Shown here one piece after another: positions 1-10,200 of a DNA stretch of 64,000 bases (positions are counted from its first letter, which is position 1; each line of letters opens with the position of its first letter). The notes under the pieces were generated by a model that was not told the DNA's origin, ran no database searches, and saw nothing but the letters and a program-made list of their open reading frames with translations. Source of the stretch: Mesorhizobium loti (GTDB lineage Bacteria > Pseudomonadota > Alphaproteobacteria > Rhizobiales > Rhizobiaceae); assembly GCF_001510895.1 (NCBI RefSeq), contig NZ_LPWA01000024.1:1-64000 (forward strand). The letters run 5' to 3'. Both the position numbers and the translations under genes were made by a program.

Positions 1-130
1 CTGCCGGACATCTCCCCCACAAGGGGGGAGATTGGCAGCTTCGGCGCCGGCGCTCTCCCCCCAACGTTAGTGATTGGCGAAAGCCGAGCCGACAGCCGAT
101 CTCCCCCCAAGTGGGGGAGATGTCCGGCAG
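1..130. repeat. Palindromic intergenic repeat, family A, copy 1 (RIME/REP-like)
   Basis: The two ends are inverted copies of about 35 bases: the left arm (1-36) and the reverse complement of the right arm (96-130) both begin ctgccggacatctccccc and differ at about three positions. A run of G's follows a run of C's inside each arm, so each arm is itself a hairpin. A second copy lies at 7090-7215. Rhizobial genomes carry many such mosaic palindromic elements; assignment to a named family is inference. The right arm contains the likely start codon of the downstream transglycosylase gene. Confidence 0.8.
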
Positions 131-1396
131 GACAGAGGGGGGCGCGACAGAACGCGGCTTCTACGGATTGGTTATTGCGCTTTCCCTTGCAATCGTTATG
201 GCGCTGGGCGCTTCGATCCCCTCCCACGCCGCCCCCATCGACGACCAGTTCCAGGCCTGGCTGCAAACCGACCTCTGGCCCGAAGCCAAGGCCAAGGGCA
301 TCTCCAAAAAGACCTTCGACGAGGCCTTTATCGGCGTGAAGCCGAACCTGAAATTGCCGGACCTCGTCATGCCGGGCGAGAAGCCGACGACGCCTGAGAA
401 GCAGCACCAGGCCGAGTTCGGACCGCCCGCCAACTATTTCGCCGAGAAGATCATCCGCGCCGTCACCACCGGCGGGCGGACGCGCGATAGCGCCAACGCC
501 AGGGTGCTCGGACTGATCGAGAAGCGCTACGGCGTGCCGGGCGACATTGTGCTGGCGATCTGGGGCCGCGAGACCGGCTTCGGCGCCGCCAAGATGCCTT
601 ACGATGCCTTCGAGGTGCTGGGCACCAAGGCGTTCATGTCGACGAAGAAGGACTTCTTCCGCACCGAGGTGCTGGCCGCGCTCGAGATCGTCGAGCACGG
701 GCTGGCTCCGGTCAATGCGATGAAATCGTCCTGGGCCGGTGCGCTTGGGCAGCCGCAATTCATGCCGACATCCTTCCTCAAGCACGCCGTCGATTTCGAC
801 GGCGACGGCAGGCCGGACATCTGGAACTCGACGCCCGATGTGCTCGCATCGATCGCCAACTATCTCGTCCATTATGGCTGGGTGAGGGGCCGTGGCTGGG
901 GGACCGAGGTGATTGCTCCGGCCAACGTCTCCTGCTCGCTCGAGGGACCCGATCAGGGCAAGAAGATTTCCGACTGGGTGGCGATGGGCATCAGGCGCGC
1001 CGACGGCAAAGCGTTCCAGGCCAGCGAGCTGAAAGCCGAGGGCTTCCTGCTGATGCGGCCGGGCGCAGCGGTCCGGCCTTCATCGTCACGCCGAACTTCT
1101 ATGTGCTGAAGGAATACAACACCAGCGACCTCTATGCGCTGTTCATCGGCCACGCCGCCGACCGTATCGGCAAGGGTGACGCCACCTTTGCCGGCACCTG
1201 GGGACCGGTCGGCGATCTCCACCGGTCCGATATCGCATCGCTCCAGCGGGCGCTGGAGGCGAAAGGCTACGATGTCGGCAGCGCCGACGGCCTGCCCGGC
1301 TTCAAGACGCGTCGCTCGATCGGCGTCTGGCAGGCGAAGAACGGCAAGGCGGCGACCTGCTTTCCCGACGCGAGCCTTGTTGCGCAGCTGAAATGA
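120..1396 (+). CDS. Lytic murein transglycosylase, MltB/SLT_2 type with C-terminal peptidoglycan-binding domain (frameshifted)
   Basis: Periplasmic enzyme that cleaves peptidoglycan glycan strands to 1,6-anhydro products. A signal peptide (FYGLVIALSLAIVMALGA, cleaved after SHA) precedes the SLT_2 domain, which carries the catalytic glutamate in WGRETGFGA. The C-terminal part, SDIASLQRALEAKGYDVGSADG, is a PG_binding_1 repeat, but it is read in another frame: the first frame ends at 1109 and the second runs to 1396. Restoring one base near 1061-1070 gives RPGGSGPAFIVTPNFYVLKEYN and a 425-residue protein, a normal family length. The ATG at 120 lies inside the right arm of the repeat at 1-130; GTG at 111 is an alternative start. 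The break is probably a sequence error. Confidence 0.85.
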
Positions 1397-1663
1397 CGGC
1401 GACCTTCAAGGGCCAAAGTCTAGCAGATTCTTCCTGATTGGAGGCTTCGATTAGCCGGCGCACGGGTCGACTCGCGGCGGCCCATTCTGGCCCAATAAGC
1501 GATCTCGCAAAATGCGCGTTGCCGGTTCGCGCGCCGCCGAATAGGGTGTTGACCAACTGGACAAAAACCACGACGGTAAGTGGTCCAAGCCGCCGTCGGC
1601 TTCGAGAAGAACAATGCCGCCCTGAGCCGGGAACTCAGGTCAACAAAACAGGGAACGATCACC

Positions 1664-3295
1664 ATGATGCTGGAAAAGTTTGCGCTCCGTAGCTTGCTTG
1701 CGGGTGTGGCGATGTCTGCGCTGCTGGCAGTGCCCGCCTTCGCGGTCACGCCTGCCGACACGCTGGTCGAAGGCTTCGCCATCGACGATATCATCTCGAT
1801 GGATCCGGGCGAAGCGTTCGAGCTGTCGACCGCCGAAGTCACCGGCAACACCTATGATCTCCTGGTCCGTCTCGACCTCAGCGACACCTCCAAGGTCAAG
1901 GGCGACCTCGCCGAGAGCTGGAGCGTTTCGGACGACGGCCTGACCTATACCTTCAAGTTGAAGCCCGGCATGAAGTTCGCTTCCGGCAATCCGATCACGG
2001 CGGCCGACGTCGCCTATTCCTTCGAGCGCGCCATCAAGCTCGACAAGAGCCCTGCCTTCATCATCAACCAGTTCGGCATCAGCGGCGACAACGTCACCGA
2101 AAAGGCCAAGGCGGTCGACGACACCACTTTCCAGTTCGTTGTCGACAAGGCCTATGCGCCGAGCTTCGTGCTGAACTGCCTGTCGGCCACCGTCGCTTCC
2201 GTCGTCGACAGCAAGCTGGTCAAGGAGCATGTCGCCGCCGTCACGCCCAGCGCCGACTACAAATGGGACAACGACTTCGGCAATGCCTGGCTGAAGACCG
2301 GCTATGCGGGCTCCGGCCAATACAAGCTGCGCGAATGGCGCGCCAACGAGGCCGTCGTCCTGGAGCGCAACGACAACTACAATGGCGAGAAGGCCAAGCT
2401 CGCCCGCGTCATCTACCGCAACATGAAGGAAAGCTCGGCGCAGCGCTTGGCGCTCGAAGCCGGCGACATCGACGTCGCCCGCAACCTCGAGCCGAACGAC
2501 CTCGACGCCATCGCCAAGAACGCCGACCTCACCACCACCAGCGCGCCAAAGGGCACGGTCTATTACATCAGCCTCAATCAGAAGAACGCGAACCTCGCCA
2601 AGCCGGAGGTACGACAGGCGTTCAAATATCTGATCGACTATGACGCGATGAGCTCGACCATCCTCAAGGGCATCGGCGAGATCCACCAGTCGTTCCTGCC
2701 CAAGGGCGACCTCGGCGCGGTCGACGAGAATCCCTTCAAGTTCGACCTCGCCAAGGCCAAGGAACTGCTGGCCAAGGCCGGCCTGCCGGATGGCTTCAGC
2801 GTGACCATGGACGTGCGCACTGGCCAGCCGACCACCGGCATGGCGGAATCGATCCAGCAGACGCTCGGCCAGGCCGGCATCAAGCTGGAGATCATCCCCG
2901 GAGACGGCAAGCAGACGCTGACCAAGTACCGCGCCCGCAACCACGATATCTATATCGGCAACTGGGGCCAGGACTATTTCGACCCGAACTCCAACGCCCA
3001 GACTTTTGCCTCCAACCCGGACAATTCCGACGCCGCCAAGATCAAGACACTCGCCTGGCGCAACGCCTGGGACATTCCGGACCTGACCAAGCAGACCGAG
3101 GCGGCGTTGCTGGAGAAGGATTCGGCCAAGCGTGCCGACATGTACAAGGACCTGCAACAGAAGATCCTCGACACCAGCCCCTTCGTCATCATCCACCAGC
3201 AGCTGGAAGTGGCCGGCTTGCGCAAGAACCTCAAGGGCTTCGCGCTCGGCCCGAGCTTCGACACCAACTTCGTCTGGCCGGTCTCGAAGGAATAG
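1664..3295 (+). CDS. Peptide ABC transporter substrate-binding protein (SBP family 5)
   Basis: Periplasmic binding protein of a DppA/OppA-type importer, 543 residues. The ATG at 1664 follows AGGGA at about nine bases and gives a clean signal peptide (MLEKFALRSLLAGVAMSALLAVPAFA). The mature part has the family 5 pattern: ESWSVSDDGLTYTFKLKPGMKFASG near the N-terminus, RQAFKYLIDYDAM in the middle and the IYIGNWGQDYFDPN segment towards the end. It is the first of five genes on one strand encoding a complete importer, 18 bases before the first permease. Substrate (di- or oligopeptide, possibly another amphipathic solute) cannot be fixed from sequence alone. Confidence 0.9.
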   Translation: MMLEKFALRSLLAGVAMSALLAVPAFAVTPADTLVEGFAIDDIISMDPGEAFELSTAEVTGNTYDLLVRLDLSDTSKVKGDLAESWSVSDDGLTYTFKLKPGMKFASGNPITAADVAYSFERAIKLDKSPAFIINQFGISGDNVTEKAKAVDDTTFQFVVDKAYAPSFVLNCLSATVASVVDSKLVKEHVAAVTPSADYKWDNDFGNAWLKTGYAGSGQYKLREWRANEAVVLERNDNYNGEKAKLARVIYRNMKESSAQRLALEAGDIDVARNLEPNDLDAIAKNADLTTTSAPKGTVYYISLNQKNANLAKPEVRQAFKYLIDYDAMSSTILKGIGEIHQSFLPKGDLGAVDENPFKFDLAKAKELLAKAGLPDGFSVTMDVRTGQPTTGMAESIQQTLGQAGIKLEIIPGDGKQTLTKYRARNHDIYIGNWGQDYFDPNSNAQTFASNPDNSDAAKIKTLAWRNAWDIPDLTKQTEAALLEKDSAKRADMYKDLQQKILDTSPFVIIHQQLEVAGLRKNLKGFALGPSFDTNFVWPVSKE

Positions 3296-3313
3296 CGTTT
3301 TCGGACGCGCCGC

Positions 3314-4381
3314 GTGAGCGTAGCTGAAAACCAGGCGGCGGCGGGGCGCGGTAGCGCCCGTGCCGTCGCCTTCCTTTCATCGCTGGGCCGCTTCCTGGTG
3401 ATCGTGGTGACGACCTATCTCGGTCTTCTCGCGGTGACGTTCTTCATCGGCCGCGTCATCCCGATCGATCCGGTGCTGGCCGTGCTCGGCGACCGGGCTC
3501 CTACCGCCGTTGTCGAGCGCACCCGCCGTGAGATGGGCCTCGACCTGCCGCTGATCCAGCAGTTCTACATCTATGTGAAAAGTGCGCTGAGCGGCGATTT
3601 CGGCACTTCGGTGCTGACCACCAATCCGGTGATGTCCGACATCCGCCGCGTCTTCCCGGCCACCATCGAGCTCGCCACGTTGGGCACGATTATCGGCGCC
3701 GTCATCGGCGTTCCGCTCGGCGTGCTGGCCGCGGTGCGGCGCGGCAGCCTCATCGACCAGATCGTGCGCATCATCGGCCTGATCGGCTATTCCGTGCCGA
3801 TCTTCTGGCTGGGGCTGCTTGGGCTGGTCCTGTTCTACGCCAAGCTGCAATGGGTCGCCTTTCCGGCGCGGCTCGACGTCGTCTACGAATACACCTTTAC
3901 GCCGGTCACCGGCTTCTATCTCCTCGACGCCGCGATGCAGGGCCAGTGGGACGTCTTCTACGACGCCTACCGCCATATCATCCTGCCGGCCTCGCTGCTC
4001 GGCTATTTCGCGCTCGCCTATATCAGCCGCATGACGCGCTCCTTCATGCTGAACGAGATGGCGCAGGAATACATCGTCGCCGCGCGTGCCAAGGGCCTGT
4101 CCGAAACACGCATCATCTGGGGCCACGCGCTGCGCAATGCCGCGGTGCCGATGGTGACGGTGATCGCGCTCTCCTATGCCAGCCTGCTCGAAGGCTCGGT
4201 GCTGACCGAGACCGTCTTCTCCTGGCCGGGCATCGGGCTCTACATCACCAACTCGCTGCAGAATGCGGACATGAATGCGGTGCTCGGCGGCACCATCATC
4301 ATCGGCTCGGTCTTCATCGCCATCAATCTTCTGTCCGACCTGCTCTACCGGCTGCTCGATCCGAGGACCAAGGCCGGATGA
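3314..4381 (+). CDS. ABC transporter permease, DppB type
   Basis: Inner-membrane subunit of the peptide importer, 355 residues starting at GTG 3314. It has the BPD_transp_1 fold: an N-terminal helix (FLVIVVTTYLGLLAVTFFIGRVIP), the DppB-type RREMGLDLPLIQQFYIYVKSALSGDFG periplasmic stretch, and near the C-terminus the cytoplasmic EAA loop (EYIVAARAKGLSETRIIWGHALRNA) that contacts the ATPases. The C-terminal half is typical for the family (YASLLEGSVLTETVFSWPGIG). It forms a heterodimer with the permease at 4578, from which it is separated by a 140-base repeat. Confidence 0.92.
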   Translation: MSVAENQAAAGRGSARAVAFLSSLGRFLVIVVTTYLGLLAVTFFIGRVIPIDPVLAVLGDRAPTAVVERTRREMGLDLPLIQQFYIYVKSALSGDFGTSVLTTNPVMSDIRRVFPATIELATLGTIIGAVIGVPLGVLAAVRRGSLIDQIVRIIGLIGYSVPIFWLGLLGLVLFYAKLQWVAFPARLDVVYEYTFTPVTGFYLLDAAMQGQWDVFYDAYRHIILPASLLGYFALAYISRMTRSFMLNEMAQEYIVAARAKGLSETRIIWGHALRNAAVPMVTVIALSYASLLEGSVLTETVFSWPGIGLYITNSLQNADMNAVLGGTIIIGSVFIAINLLSDLLYRLLDPRTKAG

Positions 4382-4420
4382 GCAGAGGTATCGCACTTTC
4401 GGGCTTGGCCGCGGCCAATC

Positions 4421-4560
4421 ACCCCCACTCCGGCCCTTCGGGCCACCTCTCCTCCTCCCCGGGGGAGAGGAAAAGCTGGTCGCGCGCTTGGCGCCTTTCC
4501 TCTCCCCCGTCGAACGGGGAAGAGGTGGTCTGCGAAGCAGACCGGAGTAGGGGTCGACAG
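4421..4560. repeat. Imperfect inverted repeat of about 140 bases, family B
   Basis: The outer ends (cacccccactccgg at left, ccggagtaggggt at right) are inverted copies, and the inner part contains two further C/G-run hairpins (around 4450-4472 and 4497-4528) also arranged as mirror images. The element fills the space between the two permease genes of one operon, so it is transcribed and would fold into a long cruciform-like structure. Such elements can act as mRNA stabilisers or processing sites; that role here is inference. Confidence 0.75.
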
Positions 4561-4577
4561 CTTCAAGAGGCATCGTC

Positions 4578-5504
4578 ATGACCGCCTCCGACGCCGGCCC
4601 CCTTTCCCGCCGCGAATGGCTGCTCAGCGAGCGGCCGGCCTCGCGCGTGCAGGCACGACTCGGCCGCGCCTATGTGGCGTGGCGGCGCTTCTCCGCCAAC
4701 CGGCTGGCCCTTGTCGGCCTGCTGATCATCCTCGCGCTGGTGGTGGTCGCCGCCTTCGCCGGCGTGCTGGCGCCTTACTCGCCGACCGTGGGTGACCTGA
4801 AGAATGCCCGCTTGCTGCCGCCGGGCGCCGCTCATTGGTTCGGCACCGACGACCTCGGCCGCGACATCTATTCCCGCATCGTCTACGGCTCGCGCTGGAC
4901 ACTCTACGTCGTCATTCTGGTCGCCATCATTGCGGCTCCGATCGGCCTGCTGGTCGGCACCGTCGCCGGCTATGCCGGCGGCTGGACCGACGCGATCCTG
5001 ATGCGCATCACTGACATTTTCCTCGCCTTCCCGAAGCTGGTGCTGGCGCTGGCCTTCGTCGCGGCGCTTGGGCCAGGCATCGAGAATGCGGTGCTGGCGA
5101 TCGCCATCACCTCCTGGCCACCCTACGCACGCATTGCGCGGGCCGAGACGCTGACGGTGCGCAACTCCGACTACATCAAGGCGGTGCAGCTGATGGGCGC
5201 TTCTCCCTTCCGCATTGTGCTGCGCCACATCATGCCGCTTTGCATTTCCTCGCTGATCATCCGGGTGACGCTCGACATGGCCGGCATCATCCTCACCGCC
5301 GCCGGCCTCGGCTTCCTCGGCCTCGGCGCGCAGCCGCCGCTGCCCGAATGGGGCGCGATGATCGCATCGGGCCGCCGCTTCATCCTCGATCAGTGGTGGG
5401 TGGCGGCAGCACCCGGCGCGGCCATCCTGATCGTCAGCCTCGGCTTCAACCTGCTCGGCGACGGCTTGCGCGACGCGCTCGATCCAAGGAGTGGGGATCA
5501 GTGA
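4578..5504 (+). CDS. ABC transporter permease, DppC type
   Basis: Second permease subunit of the peptide importer, 308 residues. ATG 4578 follows an AGAGG. The N-terminal OppC_N segment (RRFSANRLALVGLLIILALVVVAAFAGVLAPYSP) is followed by the motif HWFGTDDLGRDIYSRIVYGSRWTLYV, diagnostic of DppC/OppC proteins, and the EAA loop SDYIKAVQLMGASPFRIVLRHIMP. The stop at 5502-5504 overlaps the GTG of the next gene (GTGA), so translation is probably coupled to the ATPase subunits. Confidence 0.93.
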   Translation: MTASDAGPLSRREWLLSERPASRVQARLGRAYVAWRRFSANRLALVGLLIILALVVVAAFAGVLAPYSPTVGDLKNARLLPPGAAHWFGTDDLGRDIYSRIVYGSRWTLYVVILVAIIAAPIGLLVGTVAGYAGGWTDAILMRITDIFLAFPKLVLALAFVAALGPGIENAVLAIAITSWPPYARIARAETLTVRNSDYIKAVQLMGASPFRIVLRHIMPLCISSLIIRVTLDMAGIILTAAGLGFLGLGAQPPLPEWGAMIASGRRFILDQWWVAAAPGAAILIVSLGFNLLGDGLRDALDPRSGDQ

Positions 5505-6346
5505 CCGGCGACAAGAGCACGCTGCTCGAAGTCGACGACCTGCGCGTCACCTTCCCGACCCGCACCGGGGTCGTGCAGGCGGTGCGCGGCGTCTCCTTCT
5601 CGCTCGGACGCGAGCGGCTCGGCATTGTCGGCGAGAGCGGCTCCGGCAAGTCGCAGACCGGCCGCGCCATCATGGGCCTGACGCCACCGCAAGCGCAGGT
5701 TTCAGCGAAGAAGCTCAGTTTCGACGGTATCGATCTGCTCTCCGCGCCGCCCCGCGAGCGCCGCGCGCTGCGGGGCAATCGTATCGCCATGATCCTGCAG
5801 GATCCGAAATATTCGCTCGATCCGGTGATGACCATCGGCCGCCAGATCGTCGAGACGCTGCGCACGCACGAAAAAGTCTCCAAGGCCGAGGCGCGAGAGC
5901 GGGCGCTGGAGATGCTGCGAGCGGTGCAGATTCGCGATCCGGCGCGTGTCTTCGACCTACACCCGCATGAGGTCTCGGGCGGCATGGGCCAGCGCGCCAT
6001 GATCGCCATGATGCTGATTGCCGGGCCGGAGCTGATGATCGCCGACGAGCCGACCTCGGCGCTCGACGTCACCGTCCAGCTCGACGTGCTGAATATCCTC
6101 GACCGGCTGGTCGCCGAGCGCGGCATGGGGCTGATCTTCATCTCGCACGATCTGCGCCTGGTCTCTTCCTTCTGCGACCGCGTCGTCGTCATGTATGCCG
6201 GCAAGGTGGTCGAGCAGCTCAAGGCGTCCGAGCTGCGCGACGCCCGGCATCCCTATACGCGCGGCCTGCTCAATTGCATGCCGAGGATCGGCTTCGAGCG
6301 GCATCCGCTGCCGGTGCTTGACCGCAAGCCGGAGTGGGCGGCATGA
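5501..6346 (+). CDS. Peptide ABC transporter ATP-binding protein, DppD type
   Basis: Cytoplasmic ATPase of the importer, 281 residues. GTG 5501 overlaps the preceding stop and is preceded by AAGGAG at 5486-5491, which decides the start. Walker A is GESGSGKSQ, the Q-loop lies in ILQDPKYSLDPVMTIGRQI, the signature is SGGMGQR (a common DppD variant of LSGGQ), Walker B is LMIADEPTSALD and the switch histidine is in FISHDL. It is shorter than many DppD proteins, ending soon after the oligopeptide-transporter C-terminal segment (HPYTRGLLNCMPRIG). It pairs with the next ATPase, whose ATG overlaps its stop. Confidence 0.92.
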   Translation: MTGDKSTLLEVDDLRVTFPTRTGVVQAVRGVSFSLGRERLGIVGESGSGKSQTGRAIMGLTPPQAQVSAKKLSFDGIDLLSAPPRERRALRGNRIAMILQDPKYSLDPVMTIGRQIVETLRTHEKVSKAEARERALEMLRAVQIRDPARVFDLHPHEVSGGMGQRAMIAMMLIAGPELMIADEPTSALDVTVQLDVLNILDRLVAERGMGLIFISHDLRLVSSFCDRVVVMYAGKVVEQLKASELRDARHPYTRGLLNCMPRIGFERHPLPVLDRKPEWAA

Positions 6347-7089
6347 CGGCGGCGATCGTCATCGAAGGGCTGGAGGTGGTCTTCGACCGCTTTCGCGCGC
6401 TGAAAGGCGTCGACCTCGAAGTGCGGGAAGGCGAGTCCTACGGGCTGGTCGGCGAGAGCGGCTCCGGCAAGTCGACACTGCTCAGGGCGATCACCGGCCT
6501 GGCTCCGATCGCCTCGGGCACCATCACCGTCAACGGCAAGACGCTTGGCAAAACCCGCGACAAGGCCTTTTACCGCGACGTGCAGATGGTCTTCCAGGAT
6601 CCCTACGGATCGCTGCATCCGCGCCAGACCGTCGACCGCCTGCTTCAGGAGCCGCTCGCCATCCACGGCATTGCCGACGGCGAGAAACGCATCGAGCGGG
6701 CGCTCGACGAAGTCGGCCTCGGCAACGGCTTCCGCTTCCGCTATGCGCACCAGCTCTCCGGCGGCCAGCGCCAGCGCGTGGCGATTGCCCGCGCGCTGAT
6801 CCTCGAACCCTCGATCCTGTTGCTTGACGAGCCGACCTCGGCGCTCGACGCCTCGGTGCAGGCGGAGGTGCTGAACCTGCTCGAAGAAGTGCGGCGGCGG
6901 CGCAAGCTCACCTTCCTGATGGTCAGCCACGACCTCGCTATCATCACCCATATGTGCGAGCGGCTGATGGTGATGCAGAATGGCGAGGCAGTGGAGACGC
7001 TGACCGCAAGCCAACTGATCGGCCACCGTGTGAGCGAGGATTATACGCGCAATCTGCTCAGGGCGAGCGAGGGGTTTGTGAGGGTGTAG
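6343..7089 (+). CDS. Peptide ABC transporter ATP-binding protein, DppF type
   Basis: Second ATPase of the importer, 248 residues. The ATG at 6343 overlaps the previous stop as ATGA. Walker A is GESGSGKST, Q-loop MVFQDPYGSLHPRQTV, signature LSGGQRQR, Walker B LLLDEPTSALDAS, switch MVSHDLAIITHMC. The heterodimeric ATPase pair with two permeases and one binding protein completes the operon 1664-7089. A family A repeat begins directly after the stop codon and may form the end of the transcript. Confidence 0.92.
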   Translation: MTAAIVIEGLEVVFDRFRALKGVDLEVREGESYGLVGESGSGKSTLLRAITGLAPIASGTITVNGKTLGKTRDKAFYRDVQMVFQDPYGSLHPRQTVDRLLQEPLAIHGIADGEKRIERALDEVGLGNGFRFRYAHQLSGGQRQRVAIARALILEPSILLLDEPTSALDASVQAEVLNLLEEVRRRRKLTFLMVSHDLAIITHMCERLMVMQNGEAVETLTASQLIGHRVSEDYTRNLLRASEGFVRV

Positions 7090-7215
7090 CCGGACATCTC
7101 CCCCGCAAGGGGGGAGATTGGATGTCACGCCGACTTTCGCCAATCGCCACCGCTTGCAAAGATTGAGCGGGGCGTCAAAGCTGCTGATCTCCCCCCTTGC
7201 CAGAGGGGGGTGTGA
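7090..7215. repeat. Palindromic intergenic repeat, family A, copy 2
   Basis: Second copy of the element at 1-130: the left arm (gccggacatctcccccgcaa, then a G run and gagattgg) is nearly identical to the other copy, and the right arm (gctgatctccccccttgcc, then a G run) is its diverged inverse. It lies between the convergent dipeptide ATPase gene and RND pump gene. Its right arm overlaps the last 14-16 codons of the RND pump gene, so the repeat supplies the pump's C-terminal tail and stop codon. Confidence 0.75.
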
Positions 7216-10200
7216 AGGAACTCGACCTTGCCTCAGGTCTCCGCGGCAACAACGCGTCTGCCATCGCGCCATCCCGCTTCGGCTCCTTGATCCTGAACCA
7301 CGTCACATAAAGCGCCGGCAGGAAGAGCAGCGTGATCGCCGTGCCCGCGATGATGCCGCCCATCATGGCGTAGGCCATCGGTCCCCAGAACACCTCGCGC
7401 GCGATGGGGATCAGCGCCAGGCTCGCCGCCGCCGCCGTCAGCGCGATCGGCCGCATGCGGTGCTCGGTCGCTTCGATCACCGCCGCCCAGCGGTCCTTGC
7501 CTTCGGCGACGAGATCTTCGATCTGTACGATCAGGATGACCGAGTTGCGGATCAGGATGCCGATCAGCGCCAGCACGCCAAGGATGGCGACGAAGCCGAG
7601 CGGCGCGCCGCTGGGCACCAGTGCCGCCACCACGCCGATCAGGCCGAGCGGCGCCACCGCCACCACCAGGAACAGGCGCTGGAAGCTTTGCAGCTGCACC
7701 ATCAGGATGGTCGCCATGATGAACAGCATCAAGGGAACCACCGCCGCAATCGGACCCTGGCTGTTGGCGCTTTCCTCGACCGATCCGGCGGTCTGCACCG
7801 AATAGCCCGGCGGCAGCTTGGCGATGAAGGCGTCGACCGACGGCTTCAGCTCGTTGACCACGGTCGCCGGCAGCACGTCGCCAACCAGGCCGGCGCGCAC
7901 GGTGATGGTCGGCGTGCGGTTGCGCCGCCACACCGTCGGCTGCTCGAGGTCGTAGCGGATGTTGGCGACCGCGGCGAGCGGGATCGCGTCGCCGTTGCCG
8001 GTCGGCAGTTGCATGTTCTGCAGCGTCGAGATCGAGCTGCGATCCGCCTCGCGCGAGCGCGCCACGACGTTGATCAGGTAGGTGGCGTCGCGCACCTGGG
8101 TGATCGTCGCGCCGCCAACCGTGCTGTTCAGCGCGCTGGCGATGTCGGAGGAGGTGATGCCGAGCTGGCGCGCCTTGTCCTGCAGCACGTCGACCCTGAG
8201 CACCCGCTGCGGCTCGTTCCAGTCGAAGGTCGGTGCTCCAAGCTTCGGGTTGGCCGAGATCGCGCCGGCGAACTGCTGCGCCAGCTCACGCACGGTTTGG
8301 ATATCCGGGCCGCCGACGCGGTACTGCACCGGACGCCCGACCGGCGGCCCTAGCTCGAGCGGCTTGACGAAAGCATCGGTGCCGACGAACTCCTCGCGCA
8401 GCAGCTTTTCCAGCGCCGGCTTCACCCGGTTGCGCGCCTCGATGCTCTTGGTGACGATGACCGTCTGGCCGAAATAGGGATTGGCCGGCTGCACGTCATA
8501 GGCCAGCAGGAAGCGCACCGCGCCCTGGCCGATATAGGAGGAGAAATGGTCGATGTCGGGATTGCCGGCCAGCGCCCGCTGCTCGAAGCGCTGCATCTGG
8601 TCGCGCGTCTCGGCGATCGAGGCGTTCTGCGGCAGGTTCCAGTCGACGATCAACTCCGGCCGGTCGGATGGCGGGAAGAACTGCTGCTGCACAAGGCCGA
8701 AGCCGGCAATCGAGGCGGCGAACAGAAGCACCGTCGCGACGATGGTCAGCCAGTGGCGGCGCACCGAAAACACCAGCACGCGCCGGAACATGGAGGTGAA
8801 CCGCCCCGGCTGGTCGTGATGTTTCGCCTTCATCGTCGCCGGCAGGATGGTGACACCGAGCAGCGGCGCGAACAGCACCGCCACGATCCACGACACCAGC
8901 AGCGACACGGCGATGACGACGAACAGCGTGAAGGTGTATTCGCCTGCGGCGCTCGAGTTGAGGCCGATAGGGATGAAGCCGGCGACCGTCACCAGCGTTC
9001 CGGTCAGCATCGGAAAGGCAGTGGAGGTGTAGACATAGGTTGCCGCCTTGCGCAGGTTGTCGCCCACCTCCAGCCGCGCCACCATCATTTCCACCGCGAT
9101 CATCGCATCGTCGACCAGCAAGCCGAGCGCGATGATCAAGGCGCCGAGCGAAATGCGCTGCAGCGAGATGCCGAGATAGGCCATGACGGTGAAGGTGATG
9201 GCCAAAACCAGCGGGATCGACAGCGCCACGACGAAGCCGGCGCGCATACCGAGGCTGATGAAGGAAACGGCGAGAACGATGGCGACCGCCTCGAACAGCG
9301 CTCGGGTGAAACCAGAAACGGCTTCCTCGACGATCACCGGCTGGTCGGCGACCAGATGCACGCCGACGCCGACTGGCAGGTCGGCCAGCACTTTCTGCAT
9401 CTCCTCGTGCAGCGCCTCGCCGAATTGCAGCAGATTGGCGTTGGGCTTCATGCCGATGGCGAGCCCGATCGCATCCTGGCCGTTGAAGCGGAACAGGGAG
9501 GTCGGCGGATCGACATAGCCGCGCCTGATCGTCGCCACGTCGCTCAGTCGGAAGAAACGATCATTGACGCGCAGATTGATGGCGCGCAGGCTCTCTTCCG
9601 AGGTGAACTGGCCGCCGACGCGCACGCTGACCCGCTCCGGTCCGGACTGGATGACGCCCGACGGCGTGATCGCATTCTGCGCCTGCAGGCTGGCGACGAT
9701 CTGCTGCTGGTTGAGGCCGAGCGCCGCGATCTGTCTGGAAGAGAATTCCAGATAGATCGCCTCGTCCTGGGCGCCGACAAGATCGACCTTGCCGGCGTTC
9801 GGCACCGTCAGGATCTTGGTCCGCACATCCTCGACATAGTCGCGCAGCTGGCGCGGCGTCAGCCCGTCGGCGGTGAAGGCATAGATGTTGCCGTAGACGT
9901 CGCCGAAGCGGTCGTTGAAGAACGGCCCCTGCACGCCCTGCGGGAACTGCGAGGAGATGTCGTTGACCATGTTGCGCACCTGCAGCCAGGTCGGCACGAC
10001 ATCGCGCGCCTTGGTGTTCTGCTTCAGGTTGACGAAGATGACGGTCTTGCCCGCCGTGGTGACGGATTTGGTGTAGTCCAGGCTGTCGAGCTCCTCCAGC
10101 TTCTTCTCGATGCGGTCGGTCACCTGGCGCACCGTCTCGTTGACCGAGGCGCCCGGCCAGTTGGCCTGGACAAGCATCGTCTTAATGGTGAAGGCAGGGT

